64,000 nucleotides of DNA, from contig OZ022239.1 in NCBI GenBank assembly GCA_963978895.1, positions 15,532,874 through 15,596,873 on the forward strand, in the 5' to 3' direction. Under the pieces are notes generated by a model. The model searched no databases, was not told where the DNA came from, and saw nothing but the letters and a program-made list of their open reading frames with translations. Positions 11,485-23,000 of this stretch are shown here, piece after piece. Position numbers and translations under genes: made by a program. Numbering within the stretch: the stretch's first letter is position 1; the number at the start of each line of letters is the position of its first letter. Source of the stretch: Erpobdella octoculata (Eukaryota; Annelida; Clitellata; Hirudinida; Erpobdellidae).

Positions 11485-11486
11485 AT
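10176..11486 (-). CDS. Penelope-type GIY-YIG endonuclease domain with a long acidic Ser/Thr-rich extension
   Basis: An open frame of 436 codons. Roughly residues 55-150 match the Penelope GIY-YIG domain: NVVYKFTCP (equivalent of the GIY strand), then ETYIGHTRTTLSRRLTMH (YIG plus the catalytic Arg region), a His-containing loop and LKIKEALLISQERPSINMQ with the conserved Glu. The RT that normally precedes this domain is absent, and the first 20 codons lie inside the inverted-repeat arm. The last 260 residues are Ser/Asp/Thr-rich with several Cys and no domain I recognise. It may be an old fragment that happens to be open or a modified gene. The start codon is uncertain. Confidence 0.6.
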   Translation of the reverse strand: MYKTIAMVVICLWKNTMYSNPISQRLQLHINYSNKKTHRLVFTNNSRKTIQLQKTNVVYKFTCPQSHTAPETYIGHTRTTLSRRLTMHTQGGSICSHFVTAHGHKPNKKTLNENTEIIVQETNPVRLKIKEALLISQERPSINMQYNNFDRTLLLQYQSYPSAMATTSLGVSTLVVGGFRYRGDRSVDPPVSTDFAMDDSRDINVNISSTLVTDGKELSACVVDGSVRPILSSHSVAKSALELKSTVNDDVSGFSSWSEDLISACLASDNTRDNDTTSNETLMNSIDEDLSCRDKSLVSTCCGTHCAQDVSDTSSKTSTEEPNKFALSDVATRCIPDSLLNTNSLVSGQHGTNCRQSTDMIADQTLSEEDEFVMCSNEPVDPLPSVCCVTDGAHGVSSDLSGIPEGDQCEFPPGDDNPVELPILLYSVNITIRRKK

Positions 11487-11664
11487 ACTCTTTTATTTTT
11501 TAAATTATTTGAACTTTCTTAATACATATTTTTATTATTTTTTATTATTTTATCTCAGTTCCTTTTACGATATTTTAATATCTAGGGTAGGTACGCTCTA
11601 CCTGGTTTTATTGTTTATTTCATTGTATCGTTTCTTGCGTCGACGTTTGGTTTAAATTTTAAAT

Positions 11665-11708
11665 GGGCTCTGAGGATGACAATTTTAGTCGAAACGGTCC
11701 GTTAGCCC
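11665..11708 (+). ncRNA. Hammerhead-ribozyme-like motif next to the Penelope fragment
   Basis: The plus strand has the two invariant core blocks of a hammerhead: CTGAGGA (11670-11676) and GAAA (11691-11694). GAC/GTC can pair as stem II around an AATTTTA loop. GGGCT (11665-11669) and AGCCC (11704-11708) can pair perfectly as stem I, and a very short stem III precedes a GTT cleavage triplet. Penelope-like elements are known to carry minimal hammerheads. An unpaired T between CTGAGGA and stem II is unfavourable, so this is a candidate only. Confidence 0.45.
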
Positions 11709-11837
11709 TAGTTAAATCAAAGAATGTATGTAGTTTGAAAAATTTAGAATGTCTGTCGAAAAAAATAATAAACGCAAAATGGTCTATTGTCTTTAATAGC
11801 GCGTGCCTGAAAGAAAATATATATAAGTTTTTCATCA

Positions 11838-12020
11838 AGTATATAGAATTTCTAGGCCTGTAAGAATGGGCCGGGCCTAATTCAGACGGGCTGTGCCGGG
11901 CCAGGAGTTTGGGTTTTTAAAACGGGCTGGGCTAAATTGTCGACGGGCCGAGCCGAGACCTAAAAAATTGATCTCTACTATGGATGCACTGTTCAGACTC
12001 TCTAATTTCAGGCGAGCGTT
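11838..12020 (+). repeat. Dispersed G/C-rich repeat (GGGCCGGGC type), copy 1
   Basis: About 180 bp starting near TTCTAGGCCTGTAA recurs almost unchanged at 37424-37600. It includes the block GACGGGCTGTGCCGGGCCAG and ends at GCGAGCG. The second copy lies in the 3' part of the Helitron-like element at 36.2-37.6 kb. No coding potential. Confidence 0.8.
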
Positions 12021-12113
12021 CTTTGCAATTTGGAGTCTTACGTTAAGTAAATAATAAATAAAAAATGGGCAGTTATATTCAACAGAGCTTGTATAAAAGA
12101 AAATATATATATA

Positions 12114-12540
<427 letters not shown>

Positions 12541-12551
12541 ACACACATTAT

Positions 12552-12668
<117 letters not shown>

Positions 12669-12795
12669 TATAATTTGTATAAGAAAATTATTATCTATGT
12701 TTTCTTTTTCCACACAGTGAGTTGTGGTGCGAAAATTAAACTTCTATTTTATATCTCATCGTCGCTCGTTATCGATCACTTTACGTTACTCGAAA

Positions 12796-13638
12796 ATGCC
12801 TAGAAAGGGAAACCAATCACAAAATGGTGCAGTTCTTTCGTATTATGAAAAGAAAAAGTCTTCTATTGTTTCCAAGATTCAGACAAGAATTAGTAAGGAC
12901 TCGTGTAGAAAATTTGACTGTTGCTCTCTTACACTACAACCGTGTAGAAAGCCGGTCATCACTACAGATGGCTACCTATACGACAGGGAGTCGATTTTGG
13001 AAAATATAATTCAGCAAAAGGCGGACATTGCCAGGAAACTCAAAGCTTATAACGATGAACAAATAAAATTAGAAGAAAAAGAAAAAAATGCGCAAGAAAG
13101 AGCAAAAACTAAAGATTTGATTGAAAAATTTAGCGTTAATTTTGGACCGTCAGTCCATAAAGGAGGAATACTAGAAGAAAGCATCTCAAACATGAAACAA
13201 GGCAAAGACGAGGAACTGCCCGGTTTTTGGCTGCCTTCAAAGACCCCAAGTGCAAAGATGTCAAAACTAGAAAAACCCGATGAGTTTGTACGCTGTCCGA
13301 TGACACGTAAACCACTGAAATTTAAAGATTTGATTGAGGTCAAGTTCACACCCGTTGAAGATGGCACACCGGCTATGTCAAAAGAGGTCAAATATGTCTG
13401 CCCTGTCACTGGAGACGTTCTTGGTGATTCCGTACCTTGTGCAGTTCTAAAAACATCTGGATCCGTTGTGACAATGGAATGCGTAATGAAGGTGATTAAA
13501 AAAGACATGATTGATCCTGTTAATGGAAAGAAACTGCGTGAAAAAGACATCATACCTCTGCAGCGTGGCTCTTCGGGTTTTGCTGGAGCTGGGCATAACT
13601 TAGTGATAGCCAAAGAGGGATACTCAACTTGTTTTTAA
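12796..13638 (+). CDS. NOSIP: NOSIP-like protein, intact intronless copy
   Basis: 280 residues from ATG 12796 to TAA. It is full-length against the NOSIP family (human about 300). The N-terminal zf-NOSIP/U-box-like region is at about 35-80 (FDCCSLTLQPCRKPVIT, DGYLYDRESIL). A charged linker follows, then LPGFWLPSKTP, RCPMTRKPLKFKDL (about 173-185) and the C-terminal U-box-like part YVCPVTGDVLGDSVPC, MECVMKVIKKDM, KDIIPLQRGSSGFAGAG. NOSIP proteins are E3 ubiquitin ligases that bind nitric oxide synthase. All seven introns of the neighbouring gene are absent at exactly their positions, so this looks like a retrocopy or an intron-loss duplicate. No stop or frameshift is present and the core residues are conserved, which suggests selection. 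A pyrimidine tract ending CACACAG at about 12717 could be a 5'-UTR splice acceptor. The frame is open upstream of the ATG; the family N-terminus MPR sets the start. Confidence 0.93.
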   Translation: MPRKGNQSQNGAVLSYYEKKKSSIVSKIQTRISKDSCRKFDCCSLTLQPCRKPVITTDGYLYDRESILENIIQQKADIARKLKAYNDEQIKLEEKEKNAQERAKTKDLIEKFSVNFGPSVHKGGILEESISNMKQGKDEELPGFWLPSKTPSAKMSKLEKPDEFVRCPMTRKPLKFKDLIEVKFTPVEDGTPAMSKEVKYVCPVTGDVLGDSVPCAVLKTSGSVVTMECVMKVIKKDMIDPVNGKKLREKDIIPLQRGSSGFAGAGHNLVIAKEGYSTCF

Positions 13639-13728
13639 TCATCGTTTTGCGCTTGTTCATCTTTATTTAAATTTGATATTAAAATGTATTATGTTAAATG
13701 TGTTTTGTTTTTCATTAACAGTCAGTCT

Positions 13729-13734
13729 AATAAA
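13729..13734 (+). terminator. Polyadenylation signal AATAAA of the intronless NOSIP copy
   Basis: AATAAA lies 91 bases after the stop codon, followed by a T-rich stretch. It fits a normal 3' end. Confidence 0.55.
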
Positions 13735-14019
13735 GCTAATACTATCAGAGTTTTTTTTGTGTAAACTGAAATCACTAATCATAGACAACAGCCGAATAAA
13801 ACAAATAATAATTGTATTGCGATAGGAGTTAGCTTTTAGAAAATCTGTTTGTTTACACCTACGGAATATTGTCGAATTACGTTGGAAAGAGAGTCGTCTG
13901 CTGTTGTCAAGTTTTGTTTCCCCTGTTTGATTTCTTTGAGAAAACGTTTGGAAATATCCTAAGACTTAGTTGTTGTCTTGTTATGTTTTAAATTACGTTT
14001 TTGTTAGCTGTCTTAAATA

Positions 14020-17000
14020 ATGCCACGACACGCACGAAACAGTACTGCTGGTACCGTTTACACATACCACGAAAAGAAAAAAGATTCTAAACAAAGTGGC
14101 TATGGCACTGTAGAGCTCAGGCTCAGTAAAGATTCAATTAAGGTTTTGGTGTTTTTTGTTGAAAAAATTAAAGGAAAATTTTATTAGGGTAGAAATGTGT
14201 TTAATATAATATATTCCAATTACTCTAATTAATTAACAATTGCAATATGTCATACATGTAGGTGGTAATGTTGATCATTTATTTTTAATTTTTTAACTGC
14301 CAGTTAGCGATTGCAATGAAAACCTTAGCAATGAAGTATATCACGTATACTATTTTAAAGTATAATAAAGACAGATTTACTTTGAAAATACTTCTCAATT
14401 GAAGCCATAAATGTATGGGTAATCTTTCCTACGGACGGCCCGTGCCGAAAAAATAGTCGTATTATTTTTATTTTGTTACAATAACCTAAAAAAATAAATT
14501 TAATACCAAATTTAATTTAAAAAAAAACATTTATCGTAATTTGAGAGACTTTGAAAACGGTAAGTAGTACCCTTCCAAGCACTAATTACATCGTAGTTGT
14601 GAGTGGTGAGGTACGATGATCTTATGAATGAAATGAATAAAAAATAAATAAAATTAGTTTATAATAAAATTTTATTTAAAAAACAAACTATCAGTTATAA
14701 AAAAAAATAATTTTAAATTTTAAAACTTTTTCTATGTAAAATGATAAAGAACAAAAGGCGAGAGAAACAACGAAGTAAGCCCCGCTAGTCACTTTATATA
14801 AGGTCGCTGCTATTGCCCCGGCGGTTCGCCGTGATTGCAATCTGTAAAATTGCAATCCCGTATTAAAATGAAACTCTACCCCTACCCCTAACTTTACCAC
14901 TAACCCTAACCTTACCCTACCCTTACCTTACCCTTACCTTACCCTATCCTTACCTTACCCTTAACCCTACCCCTTACCCTACTCCTAACCCTACCCATAA
15001 CCCTATCCCTACCCTACCCATAACCCTATCCCTACCCATAACCCTATCCCTACCCCTATCCTAGGTAGTCGCATAAAAAGTTTCAATATAATTTTTTTTT
15101 TATTTTACTAATATTTTAAATAAAGGTACAAATTCTGAGTTTGAATATACTATATAGTGTAAAAAATAAAATTAATAAAAAGATCGCATACCGGCGCCTA
15201 CCACCGTGGTAATAGTTATAACGTTATATAACACGCTACGCGATTCCTTCGTTTACACTTTTCCTTAAAACTCAAATTTTTTCTATGTAAAATTTTTTAA
15301 ATTATAATTACTTTATTTATTTAATTAAAATAATTTTATATAACATTTTCTCATTTTAAATAAATTATTTATACTAATTATCATAATTTTTAAACTAGTG
15401 TTTACTTTTCATCGTGTTTATAGTTAATTATAGCCGAGAATTATGTATTAATCAGCCACACAGGCCGTCCGTGGGAAAGATTACCAATGTATTATTGAAG
15501 CAGGCTTGTGGAGCCGAGCCGGAGCCGCTAATTTTTGTGGGAGCCAGAGCCGAAAATATCTGGCGGCTCCGGCTCTCAAAATTTTTTTATATGAACATAT
15601 TTTTTTCAAGATGAAAAGCTTTGAAATTCTAAAATTATTTAATTGTTTATCTCCTTCTTATAAAATAATTCAAATTTTTTAAATTGCCTATTATTTTGTT
15701 AATTTTATAGAAAAAATATTTTAACTCCTGAAATAATTTTATCAAGCATTTAAAATTAAATTTTTGCTGAGCCAAAAAACAAAACGTACCCTTTCGTATA
15801 CATTTAAAATCGACTATAAACAAAATTGTCGATTTTAATATTTAACAATTGTCATATAAGTAATAAAGTGTAAACTAATAAAGTGTAGTATAAACAGTTA
15901 AAAATGTTTCAGTGAAAAGTTTGTCTCGTGTAACACCCCCTTTATAGGGAGCCGGAGCCGAGCCAGAGCTGTCAAATTTTCTGGAGCCGGAGCCGAGCTG
16001 CGGAAAAAAATATCGGCTCCGCAAGCCTGGATTGAAGTACTTTTTCACCGGTCCTCACCATTGTAGTTTCTATTGTTTGAAATAAACAAACCAATCAGAG
16101 CTTAAGTTTTCTCAACCAGTACTGGAAAGAAATAAATGGCCGCTGTGTGAAAGATTAATACATTCTCGGCTCTAAGTAATTAGCTATAAACACGATGAAA
16201 AGTGATAATTAGAGTTAGGATTAGGGTTAGGGCTAAGGTTGTAACAAAACAGGACTATTTTTTAGAAGATTCGGCCCGGTCCGTTTATGTGAAAGATAAC
16301 CAGAAATAGAACGAGCTCTGGCCGACGAAAACTGGCACCAGAATCTGGACGTGCATAAATTTACATAATTACTGGTTGCTTTTTTCACGACACTCCAGAT
16401 TCTGGAGCCGAACGACTTGTACCAGCCAAAACTGGTCAGTGTGTAATGGTCTTTAAAAAAAGAACTAAAATATTTGAAAGATTTGAAAACATGTTGATCT
16501 TTATAGCTGTTCTTATAGTTGTGAGCCAACTTTGTCAAATATACTAAATTGATAGATTTAAACTATATAGATTGTTAGAATTGTGAGCCAAACTTTTTCT
16601 AATATATTAAATTGACTGACCAAATATATTTATACTTAAAATTTCAAATAAATTTATCAAACTAAAGTGTGTTTTTACTTTTAATGCTTTCCAAAGGAAT
16701 TTGATTGCTGCTGCCTAACATTACAGCCTTGTCACCAGCCCGTTGTGACGTTAGTGTTGTGCTTGATTTATATATACATAAAACCAACAGAGGCGTGGAT
16801 TGGGAGGGGCATGGCCCCTCAAGATTTTTCCACCAAATAGAAAAAATATCTTTTCTAGCTAACCCATGAACGGGTATTTAGATTAGTTGATAAAAACAGT
16901 ATTTATCATACTTTTTGAATTATATTACTTATAATCTACAGCTAATATTTTTCTATCTTTTAGTGCTTAGTTTCTCGCACCTCTTTACTTTTCTCATATC

Positions 17001-20000
17001 TCTCCATATCTTTTTCTTCTTCTCTTGCTTCCTCTTAGATATAAGGTGATTTTTAAAATTTGCTTACTAATGTTTAAAATTGAAAATTGCTCTTCTCCAC
17101 TCTTTTTTCTGTTAAGCATTCTTTTGCTGAACACTCTTTTTCCTACTCTGGTCCTTTTCTCTGGAACTCTCTTTCTACTTCTATTACTAAATCTATTTCT
17201 CTCACTGTTTTCCGTCGGGGCTTAAAACATATCAGTTTAATAAGTTCGTGTCCGAGTGCTATTGAACGCCAAGGCAATAGCGCTATAGAAATTTAATAGA
17301 TTGATTGATTGATTGCTTGCTTTCGGTCCATCCGATCGAACTCGTATGAAATTTAGAACCTTGTATCTGTCCTAGCTTGAGGAACAATTAACATATTTAT
17401 CATACTTGTTGATTAATATCCAGTTACTTAAATCTCTGCTAGTATTTTTCAATCTTTTAGTACCCTTAGTCTATTTTATCTTGATGATTCAGTGGACAAT
17501 TTTGTAAAAAATGAAAGAACGTCGATACCCTTTGTTACATTCATAATTTAAACGCTTTTTGTCTGCATTCAATATTAAATAAAATTTAACTTTTTTGAAC
17601 TGTTTTTTTAAACTAATAGAACTACATGAAAATATAACATACAAATGTATATTGGGATGGTCATTTTTGTTTGAAGATTCTCTAGGTTTAAGTTAAAAAA
17701 TCTTCGCCCCCCTCAACATTTTGCTGAATCCACGCCTCTGAAAACCTAGCAGAAGCACCTGTTTAAATATTATTTTCATTAGGCCCGATGGCTACCTGTA
17801 CGACAGAGAAGCTATCTTGAAGTACATTCTTGAGCAGAAAAAAGAAATAGCTATGAAACTGAAAGCTTATGAGAATGACAAAATCCGGAAAACAGTTGGT
17901 GCAATATTTTTTATGAAAGTTGTAGAAAAAGCATTGGTTTTTCATCGAATTAAAAATCTTAATAAAAAATAATTTGTTTAATTATGTTTATTTTAAAGTA
18001 TTTTTAAAGATCACAATCTTCTACAGAAAGAATCTCAGCAAGTCGAGGAAGCCGAGAAAGAAGAGTTGATAAAAAAGTTCTTTGAGAAAGACCAGCTACC
18101 ATCTTCAAAATTGAGAGCTAAGGGAGCAAGCATCTCCAATATGTCAGAGGGTAATGATAAACAACTTCCAAGTTTTTGGCTTCCCTCGTTGACTCCTAGT
18201 TCAAAAGCTACAGATATGAAGAAGCCTGTTAGATATATGCTTGGATATTTGTTTAAATTTTTTAAAACATGATAACAGGTGATTTATAATTACACGATGA
18301 ATGGTTATAATTTTTTTTTAAACTCGAGTTTTTCAAAGGTTTCTACAGTTTTCATATTCTTTCAGTTTAGCATTTTTTCATGTTTGTCTCCATGTTTTAA
18401 TATAATGGTTTGTTTCATGTAAGCAGGATGAAGTGGTAAGATGTCCGATGAGCGGCAAACCGCTGAAGTACAAAGATCTCATCGAAGTCAAGTTCACTCC
18501 GATCAAAGATGACGACAGTCGGTCACTTATTTCAAAAGAGGTCAGTCTCAATGAAGTATTCATAGTGACATAGTGACTGATGCCATGTTAAATATTGTCA
18601 AATTTTCATTTCATTTCAAATAGGGGATGCTCAATATATAAGTATGTAACATAACATAACATAACATAAAGGAAATGATGGGCGCAAACTATATGTCTCT
18701 ATGCCCATATCTAGAATTATATAAAATATTGTTCATATATATGTTCTATAAATAAATGTATGTATATATTATTAAAAATCCTTTTTATAGTTGTACATAA
18801 TGTTGCTTATTTCGAAATGACAGTCGATTAATCTTTTAAATTCATTAACTTGATCGGCTTCTATGATTTTCGAAGGGAGGTTGTTCCAAATTGCAGTCGA
18901 TCTGGTCAGGAAGAAATATTTTCTGCAGTTGCCGTTGAATCTTTGTGTTTCCAGTTTGAACTTGTGACCTCTTGTTCTTCTTTCTTCTGATATCTTTATG
19001 TTAGGAAAACACAAACGTCCTTCTTTGTCTTGAATAAAATTGTAGAGCATGATCAGGTCCCCTCTCAGTCTTCTGTACTTTAAACAAGGAAGCTTCAAAA
19101 TTCTCAACCTGTCTTCATATTTCAATCCCTTGCATGCCTTGACCATTTTTGTTGCTCTCTTCTGGACTCTTTCAATGGCTTCTATGTCTTTTTTCTTCCA
19201 TGGTGACCACACACTGACTGCATACTCCAATCTGGATCTAACCAAAGCTTTATAAATCAATATAAAAGAATCTTTTGTCAAATCTTTAAAATTTCGCGAA
19301 ATTATACCTAACAGTGAAAAACATTTTTTAATTGTTTCATAAATGTGATCTACAAATGTTAGTGAACTCTGGAATGTAACACCTAAATCTTTTATTTTGT
19401 CAAGAAAATTAAGTTCCACTCCTTCTATATTATATAGCCGACGATCATCTAATTGGCGTCCATATCTCACCGCAACACATTTACCAGCATTTAGCTTAAT
19501 TTCCCATTTTTTACTCCAATCTCCTAATGAATTTAAACAGCTCTGCAATATCAATCGATCATCACTGCTTTTTATAGTTTTAAATATTTTGGCGTCGTCT
19601 GCGTACATAAACAGCTCCGCCGAGTTATTCTTAACTATTTCAAACATATCATTGACATAAATTATGTAAAGTAGTGGCCCTAAAACACTACCTTGAGGTA
19701 CCCCACTTGTAACTTTAAATCTATTAGATGTGCTATTATTAACCCTAACACTACTTGTTCTGTTTGTTAAATAATCTTTAATCCAATTAATTAAGCCTCC
19801 ATTGACGCCATAATTTTCTAGTTTATCAATTAACTTTGCATGAGATACACGATCAAACGCTTTTTCAAAATCCGTATATACCACGTCTATTGTTTCCCCT
19901 TTATCTAATGCACTGCTCCACATATCCATCAATTTTAACAACTGAATTGTAGTTGACTTTCCTCTCGTAAAGCCGTATTGCCTATAATCTAGAAGCTTAT

Positions 20001-23000
20001 TTCTATCAAAATGTATTATTAATTCATCCTTAATCAATGATTCTAACAGTTTACAGCAGATACAACTTAAAGAGACTGGCCTATAATTACTTGCAGTATT
20101 CTTATCACCTTTCTTATAAACTGGGGTAATGATGGTATACTTCCAATCATCAGGGACCATTTGAGCTTGCAGTGATTTGTTGTATAAATTGCTTAAATAG
20201 CTAGAAATAGAATTTTTACATTCTATCAGAACCCTTGAAAAAATATTATCTGGTCCTGCCGATTTGTATTTATTTAATTTATTAATTTTATTTTCGACCG
20301 CGTATTTGTTTATTATTACTTCCTCCATTATGTGGACAATAATATTATTGTTAATTGTGGGACTTATTTCTAGACTATCATTGCTTATATAAACGCTTTT
20401 AAAAAATTCAGCTAAAAAATTTGCCATATCAACGTCACAAGTTATAGTTGTTGCAGACCCGTTTATATCAGTTTTTATCATATATTCTAACTTAGTTTGA
20501 CAGTTTCTGTTTTTATTTATATGTTGCCAAAAAACCTTAGGATTGGTCTTAATTTTTTTGGCCAATTTCAGTGTCTCAGCTTCTTTAATTTTATTAATTG
20601 ATTTCCTTAATTTGTTTCTGATATTTTTAAATTCTGCAAAAATATTATTATCTCTAGTTCGGATAAACTTTTTCCATAGTTTATTTTTTGTCCTGCATTG
20701 CTCAACCACATTTTTAGGTAATTTTCTTTTATGGCACTTAAATCTTAAAATTCTATCAGCATCAATGACAGGAATATAATTCCTAATAGCTTCATTCATT
20801 ACTTGACAAAAGTAATGCCACATATTGTTAACCGAGTCTTTACTTGCAACATTGTTATTTATTTCCGACTCATCACAGTACAGATTCTCAATCAAATAAT
20901 CGTTCATCAAATTATATTTTCCACTGTTAAAATCAAATTTGGATATATTGTTAATGGTTTTTGATTTATAAAAATTTCTAATAAAGGAGAAATTTAACAC
21001 ACAATGATCACTTTTACCTAGTGGGGAATTATATACTAAATTTTTGATTAAATCGACGTCCTCAACTAGAAGCAAGTCTAGAATGGACTGCTTTTGAGAT
21101 CCGCGACACCTTGTAGATTCCTTAATTAGTTGAGTTAAAAAATTATCATTTAAAAAGTTGATCAGTTTATCTTCAGATGACTTAAAATTTGATTTGTAAG
21201 TATTATTTTTCCAGTCAAAGTTTGGAAAGTTAAAATCTCCAATTATTAATTTTACTCCTATTTTAGATTGGAAAGCTTCTAACAGTAAAAATAAATTATT
21301 ATTATTTTCTCTACCTGAATTCGGACTCCTATAGATGATAAGAATAAAAATATCAGGATTTTCATCTATTTTAATACACATATATTCATTGAAATCTATT
21401 CCTAAATCTATTCTATTCCTAAATTTATAATTTGGCACTTAATATCATATCTAACATAACAAAATATACCTCTAAATCCTTTTTTCATAAAATTATATGA
21501 ATGCAAATTAAAATTGTTTATCCAGAATTCGGATTCAATAAATTCATTTACATAATATTTTGCATTTACCTCAGTAAAAATTAAGATATCTTTTGTTACG
21601 TCATCTGTATCTACTAATAATCTTATCTCACTCATTTTATTAGTAATGCAATCTACATTTGAATACATAATGTTCAAAACGTTTAACTGATTGCATTCTT
21701 TTTTATTTTTATTGCCTTCATATTTTCTGGTGGACCCCTTACCCGAATTCACTTTGCAGTTTTTTAGCTTCTTCCACCAATCTATTTCTTACGGATCTTT
21801 GTTCGACATTTAGATCGTGACTAATACCAACGTTTTTCAGATTTTCATCTAACTGTCTAATCTTAACTAAATTTTCCATTATAATATTTTTAGCAATTTT
21901 ATCATTGAATTTTACCAATATTGGTCGTATTTTATCACTCTTAGCCCCTAGTCTAAATATAGCTTTTATAGCAAATTCGCCAATATGCCCCCCTGATAAT
22001 TGAGAACATAGCTTAAGAACTTGCGTCTTATCATAAGACACGCATTTCGTAACATCTTGATCTTTTAATTCAGCTACCCTGTATAATAAAATGTTATTTG
22101 CCCTATCTTCTAAATCGTTGCTAATTTTAATTTTATTATTAGTTTTCTCGATAGCTTTACAAACAAGATGCACCTCTTTGTTTACCTCCTGCACGTTTTT
22201 CTTAACCACTTCCCCCACAACTCCTGCCCAGGACTCCATCACAGATTTCTGTGCCGATCCACCTGAAACCAAACCTTCAACCTTCTCTTTAAACAAACTA
22301 GACCACTCCTTTGTAGTCTTTTTGTTTTCATCCAAACTTTTCGTCGTGCTGCTCGTGAGATTATCAATTTTCAAAATTAATTCTTTAATTTCAATAGCCT
22401 GCTTTTCTATTGCTAATGCCATGTTCTCATTTTTTTTAAAAACGTGCTTCATCTCTCTTATTTCATGAGCAGTTTCTCTAAGCTCATTATGTGTTGGCTG
22501 TAACTCTTTTATTTCTACCAGGATCTTCAAACTGTCCTCATTCGATTTTAAACAGCAGTCACAAAGCCGAATGTAAAAGCTGTATACACTATCAAATAAA
22601 ACTCTTATTTCTTCTGACCTAAAAAATCATCCATCAAGGCTACCGCCAACATTCTCTTCATGCTGCCACTGATATTTCTGCATCGGCGCGCTGCAGCCGT
22701 TGGTTTTTAAGTTGATTTTGTTTTTGCTAATCATTGTTGCAAATAATCATAATTACATAATAATAATTTTCTCTGTCTTATTGGGAAGTGTAAAAAGTGT
22801 CTTCGCTTGTGGTTACTGGTTTACCTATTATCAAAACTGGCACTGTTAACTGAATCGCTTAAGCATCTCAGATTTCTAAATTATTTTGCATTATCTGCAA
22901 AAAGATTTGTTGCTACAGACGTCTTGTAAGCCGTTTATGTAGATTATAAACGGCTGTGAGTCTAGAATGCTACCTTGGGGAATCCCGCTGATTACCCTAA

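Larger units (their letters stand above)
18645..22715 (-). mobile_element. Nearly full-length CR1/Jockey-group LINE in NOSIP intron 5
   Basis: About 4.1 kb antisense to NOSIP. In its own orientation it has a short 5' UTR (GCAGCATGAAGAGAATG near 22660), ORF1, an overlapping ORF2 and a 3' UTR that includes a GGGC..GCCC hairpin (about 18677-18705). The tail is four units of TTATG (18647-18671). The 5' end is placed by the loss of LINE-like sequence and is approximate. No target duplication was identified. Confidence 0.85.

Noticed and set aside
12796..13638. The intronless NOSIP as a processed pseudogene
   Set aside because: There is no stop or frameshift, and core residues are kept despite considerable divergence from the spliced gene.
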